Shown: positions 21,811 through 33,177 of the stretch, piece by piece
Numbering within the stretch: position 1 is the first letter of the stretch
Layout: each line of letters opens with the position of its first letter
Origin: Phytopythium helicoides
Taxonomy: Eukaryota > Oomycota > Peronosporomycetes > Pythiales > Pythiaceae
Assembly: GCA_024867545.1 (NCBI GenBank)
Contig: JANFNE010000061.1
Span: 62,001-126,000, forward strand
Length of the DNA: 64,000 bases
Direction of reading: 5' to 3'
Translations under genes and position numbers: made by a program
The notes under the pieces: model-generated
Told to the model about the DNA's origin: nothing
The model's input: only the letters and a program-made list of their open reading frames with translations
Database searches by the model: none

Positions 21811-22410
21811 GGTAATGACTCATCAATTTTCATTAAAATCTAGCCAATCACGATCCCGCATCCCAACTGGCTAACTGGCAGTAATGCAAGCACATGAGGG
21901 CCAGACGCTGGCGATCGTGCTCGCGTTCCTGGCGGAGATGGAGAGCGCGAGAGGCAGCAGGAGCAAAGGGAGAAGAAGCAGAAGCGGCCGAGGGGCTCGA
22001 TTACCTTTGTGCTTTCATATCGTTTTAGATCTCGAGAGTGATGCTATTTGAATGGGATGCTGTGGAAACTTCGTGATCTCCACACCAGTCACTTCCATTT
22101 GCGAATTAACTGGCTGCGTTTTGGTGATGGTATCCCTTCGTTAGTTCGGACTCTACAAGTCCGACGATATAGTGTTCTCGCTTATAGTAGTTAGATATCT
22201 GGCTTGATGATTCTACTGTAGTAGCATGCCAAGGTCTCGTATCTCGCCAGGTCCGTTGCGACACGTTCTCAAGAAGATGCAACGGATTGGTCTAATGAGT
22301 GGGCTTTACTCATTGATACTGCTTGAAAAATCTTCCAACACTCACACGATAATTGTTTCTCTTGCACGCAGGACACAAATACTAATCTACAGCGTCGTCC
22401 CAATGCACAA
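21811..22410. other. Intergenic region Fanzor to P11
   Basis: This is 5' flank of the Fanzor gene. It includes a GC-rich, purine-rich stretch at 21895-22010 with an open frame I cannot assign, then AT-richer sequence to the 3' end of P11. I could not identify terminal inverted repeats. Confidence 0.5.
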
Positions 22411-24185
22411 TTACAACGGCATCGCCATGGTCGAGTTGGTGCGCAGACTCTCGACGAGGGTGCGGTGCATCGTCTCGCCCCATCGGTCCATGTTGTCGCG
22501 CAAATCTTCCCACGCGGCGCGTGCGATCGGAAATGTCGGGTATCGAAGCTTCGAATACACCCAACGCGTCAGCACGACCACGCCCTCTTGCGGCTGGCTA
22601 TTCGGGTTCACGGGGAAGTTCTTGCCGAAAGCGTCGACTTTGCGCGTGAACGAAGTCAGCTCAAGAATCGCACTCACATCGCGACGAATGCGCTCGAGCG
22701 GTCGGTACTGGTGACGCTCGTCTTCGTCAATGAAATCAGCCACAATCAGTCCGTGGCCTCGAGAGTGGCCCGGGTCGTCGTCGGGCTCATAAAACTCGGA
22801 GAACAAAACAGTGTTGGATTCGAGCGGCAGCCCGCTGTTTGTCGTGGATACGAGACAGTTCTGCGTGATGCCAACACCGCCGCTGTCGTCGTCTTCGCGG
22901 ATCGTAATGTGGCCCAACTTTTCTGAGATGGAGATCTCAATGTTGCAAAAGTACTCGACGAGAAGGTCGAACACCTGCCGAACGTTGCTCACACCCTCAA
23001 ACTGGATGGTCGTGAAGCGAGTCGAGCAAAAGTCGCCGTTCGGAAGCTCATATCGGTGATCCTCGCACATTGGCTTGCATGGGTCGATATTTGGTCTCCG
23101 TCGCGCTAGAAACTGCTTGGCAGCATGGAGTTTTTTCACCTTGTGCTCCATCAGTCGGTGTCGCCGTTCCGGCTCGTGCTTTGTGAGGCGGATCAAGCTC
23201 TGAAGTGGACTCCCAGCACGGATATTCTGTTGGAACAGACCAAACGGACATTCAGTGCGATGCATAAAACCAGAAATTGTACCGAACGTACACAGAGTGT
23301 GTACTCGGACATGATGGCCTGGATTTTGGCAAACTCGCGCTGCTGCTGCTGCACGGCATCACGCAGCACGCGCGTCGCCAGCACCTTGTCCTGCTCGCTC
23401 TGCTCCGACAGCCTGGCAGGCCCCAGCGCGCGCGCCTTGAGCTCCGAAATGTGTGTCTCTAGCTGGTCGATCTCCTTGAGCAGGTGCTCCTTCTCCTCCT
23501 GTGTGTGTCAAAGACGCGCGAGGAGTCAGCGTCCAGACCCACCGCAGTGCTATGCAATCGCCGTCGCCAAGCCGGCCCCGCGATCGCTTGATGGATGCAG
23601 CGCTTCCCCCACCTTGCGGACCGTGTGTGTGGCCTTGCGGAACCTGCGCTTGGGCTTCCTGTCCTGCTCGCCGTCGTCCCTCGCGCCACTCTTGGGCGAG
23701 TGGCTCATGCCCGCGCTCCTGCCCTGCGCGGCCGCCGCCACGTCCGCCACGTCCCTCTCAGCCGCCACTGGCGTCATGTACGCGTCCTCATTAGCCACGT
23801 CCTCGCTCTCCTCGCTCTGTTGGCGCAGCAGCGAGCGCGGGGCTCCCGGCGTCATAGAGAGCGCCGCCTTGCCCGCATTTCCCCGCTCCCTGTCGTCGCT
23901 GGGCAGCTGGCGCTTCTTCCCGCTCGCCTGGCGCGCAGCGGGGGGCGTCGGCGGGTCACTGGGGCTCGCAGACGCCGGCGAGAGCGCCGTCGAGGGGCTG
24001 GAAGCGGCCGCGAACGCCGCCGAACGCGCGCGCGCACTCGGCGACTTTGCCGAGGCCCCAGGAGGCCCCAGAGCGCCGGAGGAGGCTGAAAATGGAGCTG
24101 GAGGTGCGCCCGAGACCCGCCGACAGCCCAGCAGCAGCGACGTGTAGAACTGGTCGCCCCGGATGGCGTCGCGGTCGCCGCCCAT
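22411..24185 (-). CDS. P11: zipper/START-like paralog (clade D), long exon 1
   Basis: About 531 aa, the longest member. Exon 1 (24185-23613, 191 codons) is low-complexity, rich in Ala, Ser and Pro with acidic patches, and ends KPKRRFRKATHTVRK. Exon 2 (23498-23292) encodes EEKEHLLKEIDQLETH... ending QAIMSEYTLC; the donor is GTACGT. Exon 3 (about 23226-22411) begins NIRAGSPLQSLIRL and contains CNIEISISEKLGHITIRED, LPLESNTVLFSEF, VADFIDEDERHQYRP and GVVVLTRWVYSKLRYPTFP. In clade D the strand LTRW or LKHW replaces VMRRA. The flexible first exon may be a regulatory or activation region (inference). Its upstream flank shares a motif with P18. Confidence 0.86.
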
Positions 24186-24270
24186 GGTGGCCTCGAGGTG
24201 GCGATCGGAAGATGGCTAATGCTGGACAGGCCGCCTGGCGAGGGAGCCTCCCACCCAAAAACCCACCAAG

Positions 24271-24300
24271 GAGAGGAAAAACACACATATGAACGGTTGT
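24271..24300 (-). promoter_or_regulatory. Upstream element shared with P18
   Basis: The plus-strand text GAAAAACACACATATGAACG here closely matches GAAAAACACAGACATGAGAA upstream of P18. Both lie roughly 90-140 bp upstream of the predicted starts and next to G/T-rich GGGTTTTT stretches. Confidence 0.4.
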
Positions 24301-24470
24301 ATTCAAAGTGGGTTTTTCTTGACCCCCCCCTTCCACATTGGCGCGTATGAGACGGGACACCGTCGCGTATACTGTTTACGCATGTGCTATAGGGCCAGCG
24401 GAGTGTTCGGTACGGTACAGCTTCAACTGGGTCAAGTCGCGACAACCACTCGTTGTCAACTCCACCAACA

Positions 24471-25830
24471 CTATGCTGCTGCACCGCCGGTGGCTGGGCC
24501 TGCTGCCTGCTCGTCGCTGCTGCGGTACACGATTCTCCTCATGGCGTCCAGCATGAGCTCTCCCCACCGAGCCGTGCCGTCTCGAACGCGTCGCAGCGTC
24601 TGCTTGTCGACTCCGCACTCGGCTCGCCGCACTCGCAGGAACACTGCTCGCCGCAGCACCACGACGGGGATCTGCTCCTCCTCGCCCTCCTGCTCGGGGT
24701 CCTTGACGCCAGTTGTGAGCACGATGCCGACCGACACGTCCTTGCGCACGCGCTGCTGCGAGTTGTACGGGTTGAGCTCGTCCTGGTCGACAAAGTCGAT
24801 GGCCACGACACCGCACATGTTGTCCTCGTCGTCGCGGAAGAGCTGCGAGAAGGACACCTCGTTGAACTCGAGCGTCACGCCGTCCTGGTCGTCCGAGATG
24901 AGTCGGTAGTTGGCGATCGCCGTGTACGGGTCCTGACCGCAGTCGTAGTCCTCGCGGACGGTGATGTGGCCCAGCGACTCGGAGATGATGATCTCCAGGT
25001 TGTCACGCACAAACCGCAGCGCATCGTACACCTGCTGGATCGACGACACCCCGGGGAACTGCACTACCTCGAAGCGAGAGCAGCAAAAGTCGCCCTGTGC
25101 GCTCTCGAACCGCTCGTCGCTCGAATGCTGCTTGAGCGGATCCAAGTTCTCGCTACGAGCCATACAGTAGCGGTACGCCATCGCGAGTTTCTGCTGTTTG
25201 ATGGACTGTAGCATCTGCTCGCGTTCTCTCCGTTCCCTCCCCAGCGCAATGTACGAGCTCAACGGGTTCGCGTCACCCTGGGATAGCCAACAACATTTGT
25301 CTTGTAAGTTCTTGGACGCTTGTCATTCCACCTCAACTCGCACGCACCAGCCAGTTGGGCACCATGGACTGCACGGCTGCGATAGAGAGTCGGTGGTCTT
25401 GAATGGTCTCCAGCAGCTCCGCGTTGTTCTTTTCGACCGCCTCAATCTCTTTCCTCGCGCCGTAGCGATCAAACACGCCCCTCGCATCGTTCATCGCCCT
25501 CAAACTCGCCACCTCGGCTTCCAACACGCGAATCTTCTCGTGCAGTTCATTTTGCTGCTCCTGAGCGGCCCAGGGCCGGCAAAAAAGTGAGCGCGATGCC
25601 CAACTCATCGCGTTTCATCGCGAATTCGGGAATTCCGACACCTTGTTGCGCTGGTGCGTCGACTTCTTGCGCTTCTTGCCGACCGCCACGGTCTCCAGCC
25701 GCGCCGAGCGGCTGCTGTGCTTCGCCCACGTCGTCGCGCTCGCCGGTGATGGCTTCATGGTGCAACAGGGCGACTCGACGACGAGCGGCGCCAAGAATGC
25801 AAAAATGCGATCTGCATCATTTTGAATCAC
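24471..25830 (-). CDS. P12: zipper/START-like paralog (clade E), 3 exons
   Basis: About 402 aa from the ATG at 25830, or 378 from 25758. Exon 1 (25830-25642) ends KKRKKSTHQRNK, a variant of the basic motif. Exon 2 (25560-25348, 71 codons) starts EQQNELHEKIRVLEAEV and ends QSMVPNWL. Exon 3 (25277-24471) begins GDANPLSSYIALG and contains RDNLEIIISESLGHITVRED, QDGVTLEFNEVSFSQLF, IDFVDQDELNPYN and IPVVVLRRAVFLRVRRAECG. The final helix ARWGELMLDAMRRIVY fits the family. It is tandem with P11 and has the same strand. Confidence 0.86.
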
Positions 25831-26255
25831 CCAATCAACTATTATGCAAGGCAGAGTGAGATTTGAGAGCGAGAGTCCGTTGACGGCGAGTTCAAACGCA
25901 ATCCACGCTCGTTTGTCATTGAGATCTACAGTAATCGCAGCGAGGTGAGGGAATCAACTCCTCAATACTCAATGACAAACAAGTTGCCAGCCACGCATAA
26001 CATCAAGCAGTCTCTGTGTTATCAGTTCATTGACCGTTCATCCACTTCGGCCCATGCTTGAGTCTTTGAGAGGAATGTTAGAGCTGGCCAGCCTTCATCG
26101 GGTAGCGGCTGCAAAAAGTTGGTGGATAATTTATCGTCGTAATGCGACGCTGCCTCCCTACATTTTCTCTGTCCGAAGTTTGACTTGTCACCTCAGATCT
26201 ACGAGCGAGCGGCAATCGAGCGACAGCAGGGCGAAATAGAAGGCGCAACATCAGC
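25831..26255. other. Intergenic region P13-P12, no recognised gene
   Basis: 425 bp with no recognisable coding or repeat signal. Confidence 0.5.
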
Positions 26256-27406
26256 TCAGGAACTGCGTCCAAAAGTACGCGGAGCACCGTAGAGAAATTG
26301 CCGCATCGATGTCAGCGCCACATCTCCCCACCGGATGATTCCGTCTTCAAGGTCTTTCTTCGCCTGGAGCGGCAACTCGAACTGTGGTTGTGGGTATCGT
26401 ACAAGCCCAGCGCGCTGCAATACCACAACGACCTCTTCCTCGCCGCCTTCAGCTCCATTTTGCTTATATCGATGCTCAGATAGCATGACCCCAATCACCA
26501 CATCCTTCCGAACGCGCTCCAGAGGCTTGTAAGGGTACAGATCGTCTTCATCGACAGAAAGAACCGACCCGATAGCGAACGGTGTCGGAACTTCGTCCGA
26601 AAAGCACTGGCCGATCGACACAACGTTCATTTCAACGGCGACACCGCTCTTGTCCGTCGAGATGAGACGGTGATTGGAGATCTTGACGTCGCTGTCCGTA
26701 CTTTCATCGTAGTCATCGCGCACAGTAATGTCTCCCAGCGCCTCGGAGATACTGATCTCCATGTTGAACAAAAAGAACACGAGAGCGTCGAAGACCTGCT
26801 GGATGGATTGAACGCCCGGGAACTGCGCCACTTCATACCGCAAACAACACCAAGTACCATCTGGGTCCTGGAACCTGTCCTCCGAAAAGTGCGGCTTGCT
26901 CAGGTCCAAATGCTGACCTCTCGCACAAATGTAGTCTCGCACTCGACTGAACTGCTCGTCCTTCAAACCCATGATAATCTCTCGACGACGCTCTCGATCC
27001 TTCGGCAGGTGCACATGAGCGTACATGGGGTTCCCGAACTGGTTCTCCTGGTTGTTCGTTGGTTTCGTTGTCACAACACAAAATCGTCCGTCAGACCTCT
27101 CGTATCCGGAAATCGGACAGGAACGCTGCCACCACCGCCGTACTCGACACCACTCACCACACACTGCAGCATCAAAGACTGCGTGCTCGCGAGCGCCAGC
27201 TGCTGGCCCACGATCGCCCACTTGAGCCTCTCGTTCCGTTGCTCGGCGTTGTGCAGCGCCGCCTCCTCTTCCTGCTGCGCCTCCAGACGCTCACGGAGCA
27301 CCGCTAGCTGTGCCTCTAGCGCCTCCACTTGCACCTGCAGCGCCTGCGTCTCCTGCTTGCGCTTCTTGTACGACGCCACGCGCTTGGAAGACGCCGCCGC
27401 TTCCAT
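26256..27406 (-). CDS. P13: zipper/START-like paralog (clade E), intron 1 missing
   Basis: About 346 aa. The first exon (27406-27158) fuses basic region and zipper without an intron: MEAAASSKRVASYKKRKQETQ... ending SLMLQCV. Intron 2 is GTGAGT...AACCAG. The last exon (27047-26256) begins ENQFGNPMYAHVHLP and has FNMEISISEALGDITVRDDYD, SGVAVEMNVVSIGQCF, VDEDDLYPYKPLERVRKD and EEVVVVLQRAGLVRYPQPQFE. Its 5' half, up to about 26832, is near-identical to P14 at the DNA level, while its 3' half is clearly diverged, so P13 sits at the edge of a duplication. A further ATG at 27427 is in frame. Confidence 0.88.
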
Positions 27407-27566
27407 GGTTTGACGTGTCCCCATCAATTATGGGATGGTCCTTTCTCACTTTTCAGCAAATCAAAAGTGTCCGTGGTGCGGTTGTGTCTTCAACGTCACA
27501 TGGCGATGGTGTTGACAAGCACAAATGCCGATGGAGTATTGAACGAAGCAAATGTGCCAGGGATAA

Positions 27567-27767
27567 GTGAATGCCTACCTCAATGTGAAGGTTTTCGTGG
27601 AGAAGCGAGAGCTAGAGGGAGTTGTGGATGCCTGCTTGCTACCGAGAATTGGAGGTGGGAATCGTCTATTTAGAGTTGTGGTCGGTATCAACTCACGAAA
27701 TGATGGAGACTTTCTTGTCTTAATGCGCCGCAGCGCACCTTTGTTTACACTGCCTGAATATCGGTGA
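27567..27767 (+). pseudogene. Relic of a plus-strand paralog between P13 and P14
   Basis: An open frame of 66 codons ends NDGDFLVLMRRSAPLFTLPEYR. This resembles the conserved strand GDLVVVMRRAA...LHKPQF of family members (compare P5 and P8). No basic motif, zipper or domain start is left. It is probably a decayed sister gene on the opposite strand. Confidence 0.45.
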
Positions 27768-28234
27768 GTCAGCGAGGTGTCTAACGGAATTGATTAGTGA
27801 GTTGCAACCTGCAGAGTTCCCCGGGCAATGACTATGCGAGAGCTTGTCTTTCCCGGACCAGTCGACATTGCAACGCAAATCTCGGTGACTTGAAGGCAGT
27901 GCCTGCGCTAACTGTGATTTCCACCCGCTTTCACGCGCCACTACATAGCTCACTTAAAAGTGTCATCGGTTGTCCAGCCGTCTGTCCGTCAGACCGTGTT
28001 TAGCGTTCGAGAATTGCATCGTAGCTCGATCAAATCTCTAAATCTCGGTGAAGTAGGTGCACTAATCTGACTGCACATTTGCGGTCATGGGCACCATGCT
28101 CATAACGGAAGAAAGGGCCACCTTTAGATTGTTACAGCACGTTAATCTCTGTCCTAAACTCCACGCCATTTTCTTTCTTTGTCCGACGACTTCAACATCA
28201 CTACCATAGATACTTCGTAAGGCTCACCACAAGC

Positions 28235-29397
28235 TCAGGAAATATCCCCGAAGGTACTTAAACCACCGTAGATATACTGCCGCATTGTTGGTAGCATCAC
28301 GTCTCCCCACCGAATGATCCCATCTTCGAGGTCTTTCTTTGCTTGGACAGGCAACTCAAACTGTGGTTGTTGATACCGAACAATGCCGGCGCGCTGCAAT
28401 ACCACAACGACCTCTTCCTCGCCGCCTCCAGAATTTAGTGACGTCACTGGTCGCTTGCGACGATGTTCAGTCAATAAAATTCCTGCCGCCAAGTCCTTCC
28501 GAACGCGTTCAAGAGGCCTGTAAGGATACAAGTCATCCTCGTCGACAGAAACGATCGACCCCATAGCATACGGCATACTGCCATCACCTTTAAAGCACTG
28601 GCCGAGTGAGACCGTATTCATCTCCACGACTAAGCCACTTTTGTCCGTCGAAATGAGTCGATGGTTTGTGATCTTGACGTCGCTGTCCGTACTTTCATCG
28701 TAGTCATCGCGCACAGTAATGTCTCCCAGCGTCTCGGAGATACTGATCTCCATGTTGAACAAAAAGAATATCATCGCATTGAACACATCTTGAAGCGATT
28801 TCACACCAGGAAACTGCGCCACCTCATACCGCAAACAACACCAAGTACCATCTGGGTCCTGGAACCTGTCCTCCGAAAAGTGCGGCTTGCTCAGGTCCAA
28901 ATGCTGACCTCTCGCACAAATGTAGTCTCGCACTCGACTGAACTGCTCGTCCTTCAAACCCATGATAATCTCTCGACGACGCTCTCGATCCTTCGGCAGG
29001 TGCACATGAGCGTACATGGGGTTCCCGAACTGGTTCTCCTGGTTGTTCGTTGGTTTCGTTGTCACAACACAAAATCGTCCGTCAGACCTCTCGTATCCGG
29101 AAATCGGACAGGAACGCTGCCACCACCGCCGTACTCGACACCACTCACCACACACTGCAGCATCAAAGACTGCGTGCTCGCGAGCGCCAGCTGCTGGCCC
29201 ACGATCGCCCACTTGAGCCTCTCGTTCCGTTGCTCGGCGTTGTGCAGCGCCGCCTCCTCTTCCTGCTGCGCCTCCAGACGCTCACGGAGCACCGCTAGCT
29301 GTGCCTCTAGCGCCTCCACTTGCACCTGCAGCGCCTGCGTCTCCTGCTTGCGCTTCTTGTACGACGCCACGCGCTTGGAAGACGCCGCCGCTTCCAT
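28235..29397 (-). CDS. P14: zipper/START-like paralog (clade E), duplicated copy
   Basis: About 350 aa. The first exon (29397-29149) equals that of P13. The last exon (29038-28235) is the same as in P15 and contains FNMEISISETLGDITVRDDYD, SGLVVEMNTVSLGQCF, VDEDDLYPYRPLERVRKD and EEVVVVLQRAGIVRYQQPQFE. P14 thus combines the 5' half of P13 with the 3' half of P15, as expected for the hybrid formed at the junction of an unequal crossover. Intron 1 is absent, as in P13 and P15. Confidence 0.88.
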
Positions 29398-29557
29398 GGT
29401 TTGACGTGTCCCCATCAATTATGGGATGGTCCTTTCTCACTTTTCAGCAAATCAAAAGTGTCCGTGGTGCGGTTGTGTCTTCAACGTCACATGGCGATGG
29501 TGTTGACAAGCACAAATGCCGATGGAGTATTGAACGAAGCAAATGTGCCAGGGATAA

Positions 29558-29758
29558 GTGAATGCCTACCTCAATGTGAAGGTTTTCGTGGAGAAGCGAG
29601 AGCTAGAGGGAGTTGTGGATGCCTGCTTGCTACCGAGAATTGGAGGTGGGAATCGTCTATTTAGAGTTGTGGTCGGTATCAACTCACGAAATGATGGAGA
29701 CTTTCTTGTCTTAATGCGCCGCAGCGCACCTTTGTTTACACTGCCTGAATATCGGTGA
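29558..29758 (+). pseudogene. Second copy of the plus-strand relic, between P14 and P15
   Basis: Identical by eye to the relic at 27567-27767, because it was copied inside the 1,991-bp unit. Confidence 0.45.
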
Positions 29759-30225
29759 GTCAGCGAGGTGTCTAACGGAATTGATTAGTGAGTTGCAACC
29801 TGCAGAGTTCCCCGGGCAATGACTATGCGAGAGCTTGTCTTTCCCGGACCAGTCGACATTGCAACGCAAATCTCGGTGACTTGAAGGCAGTGCCTGCGCT
29901 AACTGTGATTTCCACCCGCTTTCACGCGCCACTACATAGCTCACTTAAAAGTGTCATCGGTTGTCCAGCCGTCTGTCCGTCAGACCGTGTTTAGCGTTCG
30001 AGAATTGCATCGTAGCTCGATCAAATCTCTAAATCTCGGTGAAGTAGGTGCACTAATCTGACTGCACATTTGCGGTCATGGGCACCATGCTCATAACGGA
30101 AGAAAGGGCCACCTTTAGATTGTTACAGCACGTTAATCTCTGTCCTAAACTCCACGCCATTTTCTTTCTTTGTCCGACGACTTCAACATCACTACCATAG
30201 ATACTTCGTAAGGCTCACCACAAGC

Positions 30226-31388
30226 TCAGGAAATATCCCCGAAGGTACTTAAACCACCGTAGATATACTGCCGCATTGTTGGTAGCATCACGTCTCCCCA
30301 CCGAATGATCCCATCTTCGAGGTCTTTCTTTGCTTGGACAGGCAACTCAAACTGTGGTTGTTGATACCGAACAATGCCGGCGCGCTGCAATACCACAACG
30401 ACCTCTTCCTCGCCGCCTCCAGAATTTAGTGACGTCACTGGTCGCTTGCGACGATGTTCAGTCAATAAAATTCCTGCCGCCAAGTCCTTCCGAACGCGTT
30501 CAAGAGGCCTGTAAGGATACAAGTCATCCTCGTCGACAGAAACGATCGACCCCATAGCATACGGCATACTGCCATCACCTTTAAAGCACTGGCCGAGTGA
30601 GACCGTATTCATCTCCACGACTAAGCCACTTTTGTCCGTCGAAATGAGTCGATGGTTTGTGATCTTGACGTCGCTGTCCGTACTTTCATCGTAGTCATCG
30701 CGCACAGTAATGTCTCCCAGCGTCTCGGAGATACTGATCTCCATGTTGAACAAAAAGAATATCATCGCATTGAACACATCTTGAAGCGATTTCACACCAG
30801 GAAACTGCGCCACCTCATACCGCAAACAACACCAAGTACCATCTGGGTCCTGGAACCTGTCCTCCGAAAAGTGCGGCTTGCTCAGGTCCAAATGCTGACC
30901 TCTCGCACAAATGTAGTCTCGCACTCGACTGAACTGCTCGTCCTTCAAACCCATGATAATCTCTCGACGACGCTCTCGATCCTTCGGCAGGTGCACATGA
31001 GCGTACATGGGGTTCCCGAACTGGTTCTCCTGGTTGTTCGTTGGTTTCGTTGTCACAACACAAAATCGTCCGTCAGACCTCTCGTATCCGGAAATCGGAC
31101 AGGAACGCTACCACCACCGCCGTACTCGACACCACTCACCACACACTGCAGCATCAACGACTGCGTGCTCGCGAGCGCCAGCTGCTGACCCACGATCGCC
31201 CACTTGAGCCTCTCGTTCCGTTGCTCGGCGTTGTGCAGCGCCGCCTCCTCTTCCTGCTGCGCCTCCAGACGCTCACGGAGCACCGCTAGCTGTGCCTCTA
31301 GCGCCTCCACTTGCACCTGCAGCGCCTGCGTCTCCTGCTTGCGCTTCTTATACGACGCCACGCGCTTGGAAGACGCCGCCGCTGGCAT
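30226..31388 (-). CDS. P15: zipper/START-like paralog (clade E), duplicated copy
   Basis: About 350 aa. The protein matches P14 except at the very N-terminus (MPAAASSKR instead of MEAAASSKR); an in-frame ATG at 31394 would add two residues. The four base differences from P14 lie in the first exon and intron 2. Upstream of 31383 the promoter region is unrelated to that of P13 and P14, so P15 may be expressed differently despite the near-identical protein. Last exon: 31029-30226. Confidence 0.88.
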
Positions 31389-31674
31389 GGTCACTTGCTT
31401 CTTGAGCTTGTCTTGTGCCTCGTTTGAGAATGGGTACGGTCTCAGCTGAATTTGTGAGAGAAGCGCACAGAAATGTGTATTTGTGTGGTCTTCTCTTTCG
31501 ACGAATCAAAACGAATGACGCATTGTTTATTCACCAATGAGATGGTTCTAACATTTACTCCTGACAAATTTGTGTCTGGTCACGTGCATGGTGCTTCAAG
31601 TCTCCGATCGCCAATGTCCTTGAGATGAGCGAGCTCTCACACATCTTTGATTCCGAGCTCTTGAGAGTTGAGCT

Positions 31675-33177
31675 CTACTTTAGAGATAAAAGCTCAAGGG
31701 ATGCTTCGACAGCTTCGCGCCACTTGGACATCGTATAATCCATCTCCGCCCGCAATTCAGAAGCCAGAATTGGCACATCGCCTCGGCAAAGCTTGACGAA
31801 ACTCATCCGTGCGACAACGATTCCGTCCTTACCGCTCGTGGTCTCTTGGAGATTCCTCTGCGAGATGTTTCGGTTGTGATGAATGCTAATGATGCTAGTC
31901 ATGTCCAAGCGCACACGGCCGCTAACAAAAGGATGAAGCTGGTCGTCATCAACAGAGTGAATGACAATCGTTGCTTGCTCTGACGAATCACGACTGGAGG
32001 TGGTGCATTTACTTTCATTGCCAATGCCTTGATACTCGAAAAACAGAGCTCCCTTGAACTCAATTACTCGACCATTTATTGTCACGTGAACGCATCGACG
32101 GTGAGCTATCCCGCTTTCAGTCAAGTAAGAATCTGCATCAACTGCGTCTGAAATAGAACAAGTTCCAGTCTTCTGGCAGGTGAACACTCGGTCCAAAGTC
32201 AGCACTCCTCGTAGAATATTCACCACTTCTTTGACACTTCCTGCACCTTCAACTGGAATCATCGCAAACACCGATGCGCAAGCATCTCCCTCGGGGGTTG
32301 AATGTGACGAGACATCGTACTGAGGAAGGAAGTCGGGATTGAGGTAGCGCATCCGCTCGTGTAGAATCTCACGTCCGTCTCTCAAAATGTTGGCTTTCAA
32401 ATCACAAAGCGTCTTCACTCGAGAGTACATATCACACGACAGTCGGATGGAGTAATTGAGTAGTGGTCGAGAGTATTGGGGCTACACAAAGATTTGGTTT
32501 AGAAGCACGGATTAGATATTGATCATCTCCAACGAAGATCAAACGCCACATACCAGAGACTGAGATATAGCGGAAATACCATGAGCAATCCAACGTTGTT
32601 GAAGATGTGCTATCTCCCGCAATCTTTCATTGACTATCCGAGCCTTATCCAGAGACGGGAGATGCCCAGCGCGGCTGACAGCCTTCTGCATTAAGAAGTC
32701 GATATGTGCTTCGAGCTTTGGCACCTCGAGCTTCAGATGTTCGATTTCCATCTGCACACGAACAAGCAAAGCGGAGCAAACAATTAGTTCTTTCATCATC
32801 GTCATTAAAATCACGACGTCAAAACACACCCTCCGTGCTGTATCTGTTCGGATACCGGAAACTCGTCGTGACTTTGACTGCGCGATGCGACGTGAAGTAA
32901 GTATGGTTCGCTTCATCAATGGTGCTTGGCCAGGCTCTGATATGCTTAACGCCAGTTCATCGAGCTGATTGCTGAGGTCTTGAGTAATGGAGCGGCTGAA
33001 ATCGTGAATGAGTATTGAATCTGTTGTCGGTACCCGCGTGCTCGTCTCTTCTTCGATGTCGGGGTTGACATCGCCCGCCAACCCCCTAAGCAGGTCGTCA
33101 AACCAAGCGATGGAAGCGCGGAATCGGTCATCGAAACGATGCCCTATCCAGCGCAAATTATGAACTGACAGCCTCAA
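31675..33177 (-). CDS. P16: divergent zipper/START-like paralog (orphan clade)
   Basis: About 450 aa. Exon 1 (33177-32830) carries a 116-residue N-terminus with the weak basic motif SRRVSGIRTDTARR. Intron 1 (32829-32752) is GTGTGT...GTGCAG; it is 78 nt, in frame and without a stop. Exon 2 (32751-32554) encodes a zipper starting MEIEHLKLEVPKLEAH. Exon 3 (about 32481-31675) keeps the domain skeleton (FAMIPVEGAGSVKEVVNIL, HSVDDDQLHPFVSGRVRLD, GIVVARMSFVKLCRGDVP, MSKWREAVEASLELL) but has lost the ISE-LG-TIRED core motif. It is the most diverged member, either old or under relaxed selection. Confidence 0.75.

Larger units (their letters stand above)
26832..31382. repeat. 1,991-bp tandem duplication (about 2.3 copies) covering P13-P15
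   Basis: Sequence from 26832 to 29391 matches sequence exactly 1,991 bp further on (28823-31382). The spacers 27421-28235 and 29412-30226 look identical by eye. I see only four single-base differences, all in the 5' end of P15 (31110, 31157, 31188, 31350), and then abrupt divergence at 31383. Confidence 0.92.

Noticed and set aside
21895..22010. GC-rich open stretch containing GQTLAIVLAFLAEM, reminiscent of a SNF2-type segment
   Set aside because: Only a few residues fit, and no flanking helicase motifs exist; chance is more likely.
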